Source: Bordetella sp. 02P26C-1 (GTDB lineage Bacteria > Pseudomonadota > Gammaproteobacteria > Burkholderiales > Burkholderiaceae_B). From it: a stretch of 64,000 nucleotides of DNA. The position numbers and the translations under genes are program-made. Below, one piece after another: positions 16,379-25,477 of this stretch. Numbering within the stretch: the stretch's first letter is position 1; every line of letters starts with the position of its first letter. The notes below the pieces were generated by a model. The model made no database searches and was not told the DNA's origin. It worked only from the letters and a program-made list of their open reading frames with translations. The stretch covers positions 372,001 through 436,000 of the forward strand of contig NZ_WSJB01000022.1 in assembly GCF_009763255.1 (NCBI RefSeq). The letters run 5' to 3'.

Positions 16379-16747
16379 ATGAAACGTGAACTGCTGACCT
16401 GGACTGCCGCGATGACTGTAATGGGCGCTTTGGCTGGAGGTGCTTACGCCCAAAGCACTCCGGATACCGGCGTGCCGTCGAGTACGTCGCCCTCGACCAC
16501 TCCGAATGATGGCACGGCAGTGCCGCCCAACACCCCGGTGCCTCCCGGACAAATTCCGCCTCCGGTGAACACCAATCCGTCGCAAGGCAGCCAAGGCACC
16601 CTGGGCTCGCAGCCGAATCACGCTACTGGCACGAGCACCGGCACCCCCGGTAGTCAGACGGGCCTGCCGACGACCGAGAACCAGGTGCCAAACCGCGCTG
16701 AGCCGGGCACGAACGAGCCAAAAATGCCAAACACGGGTGGAAAGTAA
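16379..16747 (+). CDS. Secreted Pro/Thr/Ser-rich low-complexity protein
   Basis: ATG 16379 follows CTGGAGACTGAC (good ribosome site); the frame extends upstream, but the signal peptide starts here (MKRELLTWTAAMTVMGALAG, cleavage after AYA). The mature ~97 residues are almost all Pro, Thr, Ser, Gly and Asn, with no Cys, so probably disordered. It lies 69 bp after the kinase, probably as third gene of the two-component operon. Such proteins may act in the cell wall space, but no function can be assigned. Confidence 0.7.
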   Translation: MKRELLTWTAAMTVMGALAGGAYAQSTPDTGVPSSTSPSTTPNDGTAVPPNTPVPPGQIPPPVNTNPSQGSQGTLGSQPNHATGTSTGTPGSQTGLPTTENQVPNRAEPGTNEPKMPNTGGK

Positions 16748-16772
16748 GCAGCACGCTTCGACCTGAAAAGCA

Positions 16773-16795
16773 ACGGCGCCCAGTTTGGGCGCCGT
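16773..16795 (+). terminator. GC-rich hairpin after the secreted-protein gene
   Basis: ACGGCGCCCA and TGGGCGCCGT form a perfect 10-bp stem with a 3-base loop. A T run is lacking, so termination may be partial. Confidence 0.55.
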
Positions 16796-17314
16796 CATAC
16801 GTATGGATTCACCTACTGGGGAGACTCCAAAGTTTTTCGGGATCAATCTTTCTTTTTGTCAGAAGTCCGGAGGCGGTTATTTATCAGTGTCCCTCCTACC
16901 GGGCCAACGCTCCAGCGAGCAAAGTCGCAACCGTACCCATGGCCGGTAAGCCCACACCAAGACGTCTTACCCGATGGGTGGGTCAAGTAAACGCCGCCGT
17001 CATTCATACCTAAGCCTGCCGCGACATGGGTCAACTCTATTGCAATTAATGATCGCATGATTCCTCGAATAGGGGTGAATCCGAACAACGATGGTTGGAC
17101 GGGGGCTGGGTGGACGATGACCTTGAGATACCGGCCCGTGAGCAGTCCGAAACGCAATGTTTGACAAGACAGGGGGCCGTAGCGAGTACAAGATCATCGC
17201 GAGCACTTTAGATCGCGTGCGCTTGGATGATGTGGAGGAAGTCGCCATGCACTGCATAATCGGACTAAGTCCGCTGAGATGTAGCGACCCACTGGCTCAG
17301 CGATTCCGTCGAGA
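16796..17314. other. Gap of about 520 bp without a supported gene
   Basis: A 104-codon minus-strand frame (16843-17157) contains HVAAGLGMNDGGVYLTHPSG but has no ribosome site or recognised family. It may be a decayed gene. Nothing else is visible. Confidence 0.35.
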
Positions 17315-18253
17315 TCAGCGCGCAGCGGGCAAAAGACGTAAGCCCGTGCGTTTAACGAATTCCTCGTAGCTGATTGGCGCACCAACTTTTGTCTCAGCGC
17401 GGTTGGCCTGCCAGTGTACCCACGCCCTGCCGGTCGCCTCGTCATACACCAGCTTGAACAAATGACTGGGCACGGCCACGCCGCTACCGATGGTTTTGGG
17501 CCGCTCGTCGTAGACAGGACCGGTAAAGATATACACATCACCAGTGGCACGCTCGACAAATTTACGCGTGTCCTGTTCTATCTTGCTCCAGGGACCCGCA
17601 TTATGCGTCTGGTCTTGAGGCACCATATTGGCCAGCGAAAAACTTTGCGCCATGGCGTCGGCGTTGTACATGTCCGCCGCCGGCGCCATGTGCCCCCGCG
17701 AATAGCCCGATCCTTTGTAGTCGGCGAGCTCGGCCCGTTCTGTCGCGGGCAGGCGGGCGTCTGCATAGAATTTGTCGGTGCGCTGCAAGCCCTGCCCTTG
17801 CGCGAGCAATTGCCTGTTCAAGCGCTCAGCCACAAAGACAGGCGTCTTGGTCTGTCCGCTATGCAGAACCGCAAATCCCGAAAAACAGAGCTCGCGCAGC
17901 TTCTGCGTGGCGGGAACGACCGGCGCTTGACCGGGAAAAAATTGCGGGCAGGCGAAGAATTGGGTCTGGACCGTCTCGCCGGTGGCATGTACGGACGGCG
18001 CGTAGCCGTCAACACCAGAAAACGACGGCAAAAGGCCCTGCAGGCGTTGCGCGACATCCTGCGCCCAGACCGGCAGGCTCGCCATGTCGGGCATTCGCCA
18101 CTGCGGATTAAGCCCATAGGTGCCGATACCAAAACCGGTCGCCACGAAGACGAAAAAAGTCCCTAAAAACTTGGCGAAACGGCTGGAGGACGCAGCCTTG
18201 CTGGAGGAGCTGGAACGTTTCTTACTGGAGGTCGATTTCTTCTTGCTGGCCAT
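17315..18253 (-). CDS. Membrane-anchored DNA/RNA non-specific endonuclease
   Basis: I start at ATG 18253 (312 residues); the longer frame to 18535 would overlap the divergent LysR gene. The N-terminus is Lys/Ser-rich (MASKKKSTSSKKRSSSSSKA), followed by one membrane segment (about 28-46). The rest is the Serratia-nuclease fold: YSRGHMAPAADM carries the DRGH-type active site (His188), and NMVPQDQTHN with Asn218 binds the metal. It probably cuts nucleic acid outside the inner membrane, for nutrient use or DNA uptake. The basic N-terminus would stay in the cytoplasm. Confidence 0.85.
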   Translation of the reverse strand: MASKKKSTSSKKRSSSSSKAASSSRFAKFLGTFFVFVATGFGIGTYGLNPQWRMPDMASLPVWAQDVAQRLQGLLPSFSGVDGYAPSVHATGETVQTQFFACPQFFPGQAPVVPATQKLRELCFSGFAVLHSGQTKTPVFVAERLNRQLLAQGQGLQRTDKFYADARLPATERAELADYKGSGYSRGHMAPAADMYNADAMAQSFSLANMVPQDQTHNAGPWSKIEQDTRKFVERATGDVYIFTGPVYDERPKTIGSGVAVPSHLFKLVYDEATGRAWVHWQANRAETKVGAPISYEEFVKRTGLRLLPAAR

Positions 18254-18445
18254 ACTACTCTTTGCTGCGGGCCACCTCATTGCGAGTGCGGCATAACGCA
18301 GCATTGTAGAGGACATCGTTATGGCTTCCGGCGTGACGCCGCCGTTCGCGCAGACGGTCGGGCGCAAAGCGACGCTCTTTTCCAAGCTGTCTATGAAGTA
18401 AGCTATCCGCCTTAATCGGAATGGTTTTGAAAGCGCACTGAGAGC

Positions 18446-19351
18446 ATGACGACCCGCCTGGATTTGTACTCGCTGCAAGTGTTTCTCGCCGTCCTGGAAG
18501 AAGGCAGCATTGCCAGCGCCTCCGCGCGCGAACACATTGCGCCTTCGGCGTTGTCGAAACGATTAGCAGATTTGGAACGTACGCTGGACGTGACGCTGTT
18601 TCAACGCCACGCGCGCGGCGTCGAGCCCACTAGCGCCGCGCGTGCGTTAGCGCGACGGGCCCGGGCCCTGTTGCACCAGACCCAGGATTTGGCGGCCGAA
18701 ATCCGGGAGTATTCCGTGGGCCTGCGTGGCCGGGTGCGCGTTGCCGCCAACCTGTCGTCCATTGCGCAGTTCCTTCCCACCGAACTGCGTCGCTTCATGG
18801 ATCAGCACCCCAATGTGCAAATCGATCTGGAAGAATCCGTCAGTGCGGGCGTCACGCGCGCGGTGCTCGACAATGCGGCCGACATCGGCGTCTACACCCA
18901 ATCAGATGACGAGCAAGGACTGGACCTATTCCCCTACCATCGCGACGTGATGTCGGTGGTGGTGCCACGGGGACATGCATTGGCAGGCCGCGATCAAGTG
19001 GACTTTGCCGAGACGTTGGACTATGACCACGTAGGCATGCATCGTGGCAGCGCTGCCAACTATCTGTTCACGCGCGAAGCTGCAGGGATGAACCGCAGCT
19101 TGCGCTTGCGCTTTCAAGTCACCTCGTATGATGCCTTGGTTGCCATGGTGCGAGCGGGGTTGGGGTTGGGGATTCTGCCTACCAAGGCATTGTCGATGCA
19201 CGTGGTCGAAGATCTGGCGATTATTCCGCTCACGGATGCTTGGGCGCAACGGCAGTTGAAGCTGTGTGTGCGTAGCAAGGAGACGCTGTCCGGTGCGTCC
19301 AAGCTGCTGTTGGATCATTTAATACGGATGGCTGCCGCGCAGACGGCGTGA
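18446..19351 (+). CDS. LysR-type regulator of the catabolic cluster
   Basis: 301 residues: an N-terminal winged helix (LYSLQVFLAVLEEGSIASAS, then PSALSKRLADLE) and a periplasmic-binding-protein-like effector domain. It is divergent from the nuclease gene and convergent (36 bp) with the first Bug gene. In this family such placement often means control of the neighbouring transport and CoA genes, but the only evidence is position. The effector is likely a carboxylate. Confidence 0.88.
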   Translation: MTTRLDLYSLQVFLAVLEEGSIASASAREHIAPSALSKRLADLERTLDVTLFQRHARGVEPTSAARALARRARALLHQTQDLAAEIREYSVGLRGRVRVAANLSSIAQFLPTELRRFMDQHPNVQIDLEESVSAGVTRAVLDNAADIGVYTQSDDEQGLDLFPYHRDVMSVVVPRGHALAGRDQVDFAETLDYDHVGMHRGSAANYLFTREAAGMNRSLRLRFQVTSYDALVAMVRAGLGLGILPTKALSMHVVEDLAIIPLTDAWAQRQLKLCVRSKETLSGASKLLLDHLIRMAAAQTA

Positions 19352-19387
19352 GGCGCGGGCGGGCGCCACGCCGCGCAGCCATCAACT

Positions 19388-20353
19388 TCAGTACTTAATG
19401 TTCTGCTCCCGGATAACCTTTTCCCATCGCGCCTTTTCTTTCTTCAAATAATCGCGGAATTCCTGCGGCGTTCCGCCCCCGGCCATCGCGCCCATGGCCT
19501 CCCACTGCGGCTGCAGGTCGGGAGCGCGGACCACCTCAGTGATATCCTTCGCGAGCTTATCAACGATTTGGGGGTCCGTGCCGCCCGGCGCGAAGATGCC
19601 GTACCAGGCGGATGCCTCGTAGCCCGGCACCCCCTGCTCCGCGATCGTGGGCACGTCGGGCAACCATGGCAGGCGCTTGGCCGACGTGACGCCCAGCGGC
19701 ACGACGCGGCCTGCCTTCACCAGCTGTAGCGCGCCGTTATCAAACATGATTTGCACACGTCCGGAAATCAGATCCTGATGCGCGGGGCTGCTGCCTTTGT
19801 ACGGAACGTGCGTCATCTTGGTGCCCGTCATGCTCGCAAACTGTTCGGCGGACAAATGCGTGGAGGTGGCGACTCCAGCAGAGGCGAAGGACACGGAGCC
19901 CGGATTCGCCTTCACTTTGGCGATGAGTTCGGGCACGTTCTTGACCCCAAAATCAGGCGCCGCGACGAGGATATTTGAAATCGATGTCAGCGTGGTTACC
20001 GGCACCAGATCCTTGTCCGCGTCGTACGGCAGCTTCTCCATCAGAATGGGATTCAGAAGCACAGGCATCGCCGTCAGCAGCAATGTATAACCATCCGGAT
20101 TTGCCTTGGCCACCGGGTCGGTCGCGATGACGGTGTTGCCGCCGGGTTTGTTTTCAACAATGACCGGTTGTCCCCACTTCTCCGACAGGCGCTTGGCGAC
20201 GATGCGAGCCTGGGTATCGGTGGCCCCTCCGGGTGGATACGCGACGATGAGTTTGACAGGCTTGGACGGCCAGGTTGGCTCGGCGCTCATGGCGCCGAGC
20301 GGGAAAAGCGCGCAGGCGGCTAGCGCTACGCTCAGCAAAGTTCTGCGTTTCAT
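19388..20353 (-). CDS. Bug/TctC-family tripartite tricarboxylate-type binding protein
   Basis: 321 residues with a clear Sec signal peptide (MKRRTLLSVALAACALFPLG, cleavage after AMSA). Family hallmarks are AYPPGGATDTQAR, NKPGGNTVIA and VPYKGSSPAHQDL. Bug proteins capture carboxylates in the periplasm for TctAB permeases or act as sensors. No tctA or tctB is in the window, so it must use a distant permease. A second Bug gene lies 67 bp upstream on the same strand. These families are strongly expanded in Alcaligenaceae. Confidence 0.9.
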   Translation of the reverse strand: MKRRTLLSVALAACALFPLGAMSAEPTWPSKPVKLIVAYPPGGATDTQARIVAKRLSEKWGQPVIVENKPGGNTVIATDPVAKANPDGYTLLLTAMPVLLNPILMEKLPYDADKDLVPVTTLTSISNILVAAPDFGVKNVPELIAKVKANPGSVSFASAGVATSTHLSAEQFASMTGTKMTHVPYKGSSPAHQDLISGRVQIMFDNGALQLVKAGRVVPLGVTSAKRLPWLPDVPTIAEQGVPGYEASAWYGIFAPGGTDPQIVDKLAKDITEVVRAPDLQPQWEAMGAMAGGGTPQEFRDYLKKEKARWEKVIREQNIKY

Positions 20354-20420
20354 GGGTGAGTCTCCTTCACTTTATTAGTATGAACAGCCAGGCATTGCTT
20401 ACTACATCATTCCCTTGGGG

Positions 20421-21425
20421 TTACTGCGGTTGAACTTGCGCCTCCTCGATCACGCGTTTCCAGCCCGCGCGTTGATCAGCGAGGAACTGCTCCAATTGCT
20501 CTGGGGTTTTCGGCGGTACGGGCAGAGAGGCGGCGTTTTCGATACGTTGCTTGAAGGCAGGGTCTGACGCCAGATCGGCCAATGATGAGCGCAGCGTAGC
20601 AACGACCTCGGGCGGCGTACCAGCCGGCGCGAATACGCCCTTCCAAGACCAAGGCACCAGTTTTGAATATTCGTTGTAGTTAAGTTCGGTCATGGTCGGG
20701 ACATCGGGCAGTTGCGCAAGACGCTGTTGCGCGATGACGGCAAGCGCTGTCGCTTGCCCGCCTGTGGCCAAGGGCACGGCAGTGATTGCGGTATCAAACA
20801 CCGTGTCTACCTGGTTGCCCAGTACAGCCGCCAACGCCGGCGCGCTGCCGTTGTACGGCACATGCACCATGCCGTCAAGACCGGCGGCCTTCTTGAAGGT
20901 TTCGCCCGCCAGGTGTGTCGAATTGCCCAGGCCGGCGGAAGAGAAACTGACCTTGTCCGGATTCTTCTTCGCGTAGTCCACGAATTGCTGCACCGTGGTG
21001 AAGCCCTTGCTCTTATTGGTTAGCATCACGAACGGAAACTCAGCGACCAATCCGATGGGAATGAAGTCCTTCGGATCGAAGGGCAGATTCTTATAGAGGT
21101 AAGGACTGGCCGCGATATCGGTGCCGCCGATCAGCAGCGTGTAGCCGTCAGCCTTGGTGCGCGCGACGTAAGCGTTCCCGACCGTGCCATTTGCGCCCGG
21201 TTTGTTCTCGACCACGACAGGTGTCTTGAAGCGCTTTTGCAGATGCTCGGCCACAATGCGGCCGATCTGATCGGTAGAGCCACCCGGCGCAAAAGGGACG
21301 ACGACGGTGATGGGCTTATCCGGGTACGCGGCCTGACTCGCCGACAAGGGTGCCCACGCCGCGGCGACGCCGACCATAGCGCCCAGCATGCGTTTGACGT
21401 GAAGCAAGGAATTTTTATTCAGCAC
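20421..21425 (-). CDS. Bug/TctC-family binding protein (second copy)
   Basis: 334 residues; signal peptide about 1-33 (MLGAMVGVAAAWAPLSASQA core). It shows VVPFAPGGSTDQIGR, NKPGANGTVG and VPYNGSAPALAAV. It is clearly different from the neighbour, so this is an old duplication or a pair with different ligands. It lies between the ThDP enzyme gene and the first Bug gene, all on the minus strand; together they look like one transcript from about 23070 leftwards. Ligand unknown. Confidence 0.9.
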   Translation of the reverse strand: MLNKNSLLHVKRMLGAMVGVAAAWAPLSASQAAYPDKPITVVVPFAPGGSTDQIGRIVAEHLQKRFKTPVVVENKPGANGTVGNAYVARTKADGYTLLIGGTDIAASPYLYKNLPFDPKDFIPIGLVAEFPFVMLTNKSKGFTTVQQFVDYAKKNPDKVSFSSAGLGNSTHLAGETFKKAAGLDGMVHVPYNGSAPALAAVLGNQVDTVFDTAITAVPLATGGQATALAVIAQQRLAQLPDVPTMTELNYNEYSKLVPWSWKGVFAPAGTPPEVVATLRSSLADLASDPAFKQRIENAASLPVPPKTPEQLEQFLADQRAGWKRVIEEAQVQPQ

Positions 21426-21498
21426 GATGATTGTCTCCTGTTGGTTTCCTATGCGGTGTCTTTGGAATGAGCATGCGCGGCCGAGGCCGCTACACGAC

Positions 21499-23070
21499 TC
21501 AGAGCAAAACTTCGATCAAATTCGGCCCCCCACTCGCCAGCCCGGCCGCCAGGGCTTTTGCAAACGCGTCCATGTTGTCCACGCGCTTACCACTTACGCC
21601 CTGCCCCTCGGCCAGCTTGACCCAGTCCAGATGCGGCTGCTCGAGTGACAACATGCGCGTGGCGTTGGCCGCAGGCGGTGGCCCCCCCATGGCGGCGAGT
21701 TCACCTTGCAAGATCTGATATTTGCGGTTCGCGCAGATCACAACGGTGACGTCCAAGCCTTCCCGTGCCATCGTCCACAGCGACTGCAACGTGTACATCG
21801 CGCTGCCATCCCCGATGATGGCCACAACTTTTCGCCCGGGCGATGCGACCGCTGCACCCGTGGCGCACGGCAACCCATATCCAATCGCGCCCCCGGTGAT
21901 CTCGAGCCAATCATGCGGCCGACCGGCCGCCGCGCCTGACTGCAGTTGCCTGCCAGTGGTGATGGCTTCGTCGACCACAATCGCGTTCTCGGGTAACAGC
22001 GCGGCGAGTACTCTTCCCATATCCTGTGAATTGGGTCGAGCCTGTGCGTCCCAGGCAAGCCGCTGCGTACCGTCGCTCACATACACCAACTCGCCAGGCT
22101 TGCCGCCGACGGCATCGCTCAAGGCTTGCAATGCGCTCTCGACATCCTCCTCTGCGGACACCAGGGTTTCGATCCGGCACCCGGGGTGTGTCAGAAAACG
22201 TGGCTTGCCCGGGTAGCCGAAGAAGGCGACGGGCGCTACGGCATCGACCAAGACCAACAAGCGAATGTCATCCAGCGCCTCCAAAGCGCCATTCAAGGGA
22301 TAAGGAATCTGGGGAATATTGACGCGGCCCGCGCCGCGTAATGAACGGGCATTCTTGGTTTCCGCATAGAGCTTGCAACCGACACGCGCGGCGATCTGCG
22401 CGGCCAAACGCGGGCCTTCACCCAACATGGCGCGCCCGCCCAATAGCAAAGCCATCTGATCCGGCCGCACCTGTGCGGCGCGCAGGGCCTTGGCGACATC
22501 GTCCACCACGCTGCTCGCGGTGCATGGCGACGGACGCGTACCGTGAGTCCTTTCAACAGCGCCCGCGGGACTGTCTTCCCACGACGCGTTGGCAGGCAAG
22601 ATCAACGACGCTACACGGCCCGGCGAGCCGCTGGCCACGCGCACGGCCTCTGCCGTGTCGGCTGGAGCCGTGACAGCCGAAGCGCAAGTACGTACCCAAT
22701 GCGATACCGGGCGCGCCAGCGCCTGAATATCCGACGTCAACGGCGCATCATTGGCAATATGGTCCTGAGCATGCTCGCCGATGATATTGACGATGCCCGA
22801 ACGCGCGCGTTTGGCATTGTGCAAGTTCGCGATGCCGTTACCCAGCCCGGATCCCAGGTGCAACAGCGTCGCCGCAGGCCGACGCGTCATCCGGTAGTAA
22901 CCATCGGCCGCGCCGGTGACAACGCCTTCGAACAAGCCCAACACACAGCGCATTTGCGGCAGGCGATCGAGCGCCGAGACAAAGTGCATTTCCGAAGTGC
23001 CGGGATTGGCAAAACAGACTGAAACGCCATGGTTGAGCAGGGTGCGAACCATTGCTTCCGAACCATTCAT
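21499..23070 (-). CDS. ThDP-dependent enzyme, acetolactate synthase/benzoylformate decarboxylase-like
   Basis: ATG 23070 with AAAGGAG upstream gives 523 residues; the longer frame to 23166 runs into the divergent promoter. The N-terminal domain has the catalytic Glu48 in GLFEGVVTGAADGY. The C-terminal cofactor motif is IIGDGSAMYTLQSLW...ANRKY. The family forms or splits C-C bonds next to a 2-oxo acid. The order and the short length (523) point to a decarboxylase or synthase without a small subunit; substrate unknown. It is divergent from the glycosidase-like gene. Confidence 0.85.
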   Translation of the reverse strand: MNGSEAMVRTLLNHGVSVCFANPGTSEMHFVSALDRLPQMRCVLGLFEGVVTGAADGYYRMTRRPAATLLHLGSGLGNGIANLHNAKRARSGIVNIIGEHAQDHIANDAPLTSDIQALARPVSHWVRTCASAVTAPADTAEAVRVASGSPGRVASLILPANASWEDSPAGAVERTHGTRPSPCTASSVVDDVAKALRAAQVRPDQMALLLGGRAMLGEGPRLAAQIAARVGCKLYAETKNARSLRGAGRVNIPQIPYPLNGALEALDDIRLLVLVDAVAPVAFFGYPGKPRFLTHPGCRIETLVSAEEDVESALQALSDAVGGKPGELVYVSDGTQRLAWDAQARPNSQDMGRVLAALLPENAIVVDEAITTGRQLQSGAAAGRPHDWLEITGGAIGYGLPCATGAAVASPGRKVVAIIGDGSAMYTLQSLWTMAREGLDVTVVICANRKYQILQGELAAMGGPPPAANATRMLSLEQPHLDWVKLAEGQGVSGKRVDNMDAFAKALAAGLASGGPNLIEVLL

Positions 23071-23142
23071 GCGAAGCTCCTTTGAGATTTTTGAGTCGGG
23101 ATGCCTTGCGTCCGCTGAGGTCAGACAAGCCTGCCTGTTCGC

Positions 23143-23189
23143 TTGACAGCCACCCACACGGTCCATAACATACCGGCCACATAGTATGT
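23143..23189 (+). promoter_or_regulatory. Promoter with overlapping operator-like inverted repeat
   Basis: TTGACA (23143-23148), 17-bp spacer, TAACAT (23166-23171) form a near-consensus promoter. ACATAC (23168-23173) and GTATGT (23184-23189) form an inverted repeat that covers the -10 box, as expected for a repressor or activator site. It drives the rightward genes from 23211. Confidence 0.6.
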
Positions 23190-23210
23190 ATCCGAAAAGG
23201 AGAAGTCAAT

Positions 23211-24260
23211 ATGGGTTTGGAGGAGTTGGTTCAGCGCGTGAGCGGCTTTATTCGGGACAACCCCAACGAGCGTGATTGTTGGCAGAAAGCGCCGGCACTG
23301 TCGGGTTTACTGATATGGGATCAGGAAGCATTCCGACCGCTGGCCAAGCGTTGGATAGACCGCGCCGTGGCGACGCAGAAGTCCGACGGCAACCTGAGCT
23401 ATGGCGACTGGCACACATCCAGCGGCGGACATATTCGTTCCTTCACCCCCCTGGCGAGCGAAACTGCGGCGGTGGGCGCGCCGATGCTGCAGTTATTCGA
23501 ACGCAGTCGCGATGAGCGCTATCTCGCGAGCGCGGCGCGTCAATATCAGGCGCTGCTTGATGCGCCCCGTACCAGTGAGGGAGGCATCTGGTCGCGTGGT
23601 GAAGGGCCCGAGCTGTGGATCGATTTCACGTATTTGATGTGCCCATTCATGGCGCACTACGGCAAACTTACCAACGACTCCGGCCCGGTGGACGAGGCGT
23701 TCAAGCAGTTCCGAGTCCATGTACGGCGACTAGTGGATCCCGAATTCCATCTGGCCCGTCACGCCTGGTGCGAGAAGCCCAATCATTTTCCCCAATCCAC
23801 ATTCTGGGCGCGCGGCAACGGCTGGCTGTTGGCGTGCTGCGCGGAGCTGCTGACGCTGGCGCCCGAGCATCCCGAAGCCGGCTTTGTACGCGAGACCTAC
23901 GCGCGTGTGCTCGGCGCGATGTCGTCGATGCAGGATGCCTCGGGCTACTTCTTTCACGTACTCGATGACCCCTTGTCTAACCTCGAGGCCTCGGCCACGC
24001 TGATGTATGCCTATGCCGCGCAGCGCGCCGTCGAGCTCGGTATCCGCGTCGAGGGCCACTCGGCTGACGCGTTGCGGGAACGCGCACTCAAGGCCTTTAT
24101 TGTGGCCGCGGGCAGCGTTGAACCCAATGGCAAGGTGCCAGGCGTCGCTATGGTGCCCGGCGGTCCCGGTGTGCCCTTTGGGTGGACGCTCTTTGGCCAG
24201 GGCTTTTTTCTGTTGGCCGCGCATGCCCTGCGCGAGCACTTGACGGATATGGAGGTTTGA
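23211..24260 (+). CDS. GH88/GH105-like six-hairpin hydrolase
   Basis: 349 residues, no signal peptide, so cytoplasmic. ALSGLLIW near the start, LWIDFTYLMCPF (Asp138, matching the catalytic Asp of unsaturated rhamnogalacturonyl hydrolases) and FWARGNGWLLA (198-208) fit GH105/GH88. These enzymes hydrate and cleave the unsaturated sugar left by polysaccharide lyases. No lyase or sugar transporter is here; instead the gene leads a CoA-metabolism operon, with strong ribosome site (AAAAGGAGA). Either it acts on a glycosylated acid or its substrate differs from the family norm. Confidence 0.8.
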   Translation: MGLEELVQRVSGFIRDNPNERDCWQKAPALSGLLIWDQEAFRPLAKRWIDRAVATQKSDGNLSYGDWHTSSGGHIRSFTPLASETAAVGAPMLQLFERSRDERYLASAARQYQALLDAPRTSEGGIWSRGEGPELWIDFTYLMCPFMAHYGKLTNDSGPVDEAFKQFRVHVRRLVDPEFHLARHAWCEKPNHFPQSTFWARGNGWLLACCAELLTLAPEHPEAGFVRETYARVLGAMSSMQDASGYFFHVLDDPLSNLEASATLMYAYAAQRAVELGIRVEGHSADALRERALKAFIVAAGSVEPNGKVPGVAMVPGGPGVPFGWTLFGQGFFLLAAHALREHLTDMEV

Positions 24261-24262
24261 TC

Positions 24263-25447
24263 ATGGTCAATCACGCCTCCACTGGCTCCACCAACGCCGC
24301 GCCCCGCAAGCCCCTCGAGGGCGTGCGTATCATCGATATGTCGCGGCTCGCGCCCGGCCCTTATTGCACGATGTTGCTGGCCGATTTAGGCGCCGAAGTC
24401 ATCGTCGTCGGCGGTGGCCGTGCGGGCAACCCCATCGCCACCTTCTCGCGCGGCAAACACTTCATCAAATTGGATCTGAAGTCCGAAGCCGGACAGCGCG
24501 CGCTGCAGCGCTTGTGCCAGACCGCGGACGTGTTCGTCGAGAGTTTCCGCCCGGGTGTATGCGACAGGCTAGGCGCAGGCTACGAAGCCCTTAGTAAAGA
24601 GAATCCCCGTCTGGTCTACTGCTCCGTCACTGGCTACGGGCAAAAGGGCCCGCTGGCTCAGGAGGCGGGCCACGATATCTCGTATCTGGCTTTGACCGGT
24701 GTGCTCGGCGCCATCGGTCCGGCAGATGGGCCACCCTCTGTGCCATTGAATCTGCTGGCCGATTTCGCCGCCGGCAGCTTTATAGCGGCCTTGGGCATCG
24801 TGGCTGCGCTGTTCGATCGGACCCGCACGGGCAAGGGTCAATACGTCGACGCCGCCATGATTGACGGCTGTTTATCATTGATGGCCATGCATTGGCCGGT
24901 ATGGCAGACCCCGATATTGCCCGAGCGCGGCCAGGGTCTGTTGGCGGGCGGCGCGCCCTACTATCGATGTTATGAATGCGCGGACGGCAAGTATGTGTCC
25001 GTTGGCGCGCTCGAACACCAGTTCTTTGTCAACTTATGGAAGGTGTTGTTCGACACCGAACCTCCCGACCACATGGACATGCGTCTGTGGCCAGAAATAC
25101 GCGAGCGATTCACGGCCCGGTTCCGGGAGAAGACGCGTGACGAATGGGCCGAGATGTTCATCGGCAAAGACGCCTGCATCATGCCGGTGTTCAGCCCGGA
25201 GGAAGTCTGGAATCAACCTCATATCACGGCGCGTCATGCGACTTCCAACGCTTTAAGCGTGCCCGTCATCCCGCGTTTTGGCGCGGAACCCTTTACCCCG
25301 CCCGCCACCGATACCACCGATCGGTCGGATGAGATCCTTGCCGCCGTCGGATTGACTGCCGAGGAGATCGCATTGGCCAGCCCGGAATCGGAGCGCAACC
25401 GCATACCGTCGCGCACCTGGCCGCCCAAGATGACAGCAACGGAATAA
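24263..25447 (+). CDS. CaiB/BaiF CoA-transferase (class III), first
   Basis: ATG 24263 with GGAGG at 24251-24255, 2 bp after the hydrolase stop; 394 residues. PLEGVRIIDMSRLAPGPYC and LLADLGAEVIVV open the family fold, and AGHDISYLALTG carries the catalytic Asp138. The AGHD form resembles the racemase-type (2-methylacyl-CoA) branch, so a racemase is an alternative. Between hydrolase and acyl-CoA dehydrogenase in one operon, it likely makes or isomerises the acyl-CoA oxidised next. Confidence 0.88.
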   Translation: MVNHASTGSTNAAPRKPLEGVRIIDMSRLAPGPYCTMLLADLGAEVIVVGGGRAGNPIATFSRGKHFIKLDLKSEAGQRALQRLCQTADVFVESFRPGVCDRLGAGYEALSKENPRLVYCSVTGYGQKGPLAQEAGHDISYLALTGVLGAIGPADGPPSVPLNLLADFAAGSFIAALGIVAALFDRTRTGKGQYVDAAMIDGCLSLMAMHWPVWQTPILPERGQGLLAGGAPYYRCYECADGKYVSVGALEHQFFVNLWKVLFDTEPPDHMDMRLWPEIRERFTARFREKTRDEWAEMFIGKDACIMPVFSPEEVWNQPHITARHATSNALSVPVIPRFGAEPFTPPATDTTDRSDEILAAVGLTAEEIALASPESERNRIPSRTWPPKMTATE

Positions 25448-25477
25448 TCGCGCGAATCGCGTGGACAGGAGACTCAC

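Noticed and set aside
17414-18166. 250-codon frame opposite the nuclease
   Set aside because: Shadow; the minus frame has all nuclease motifs.
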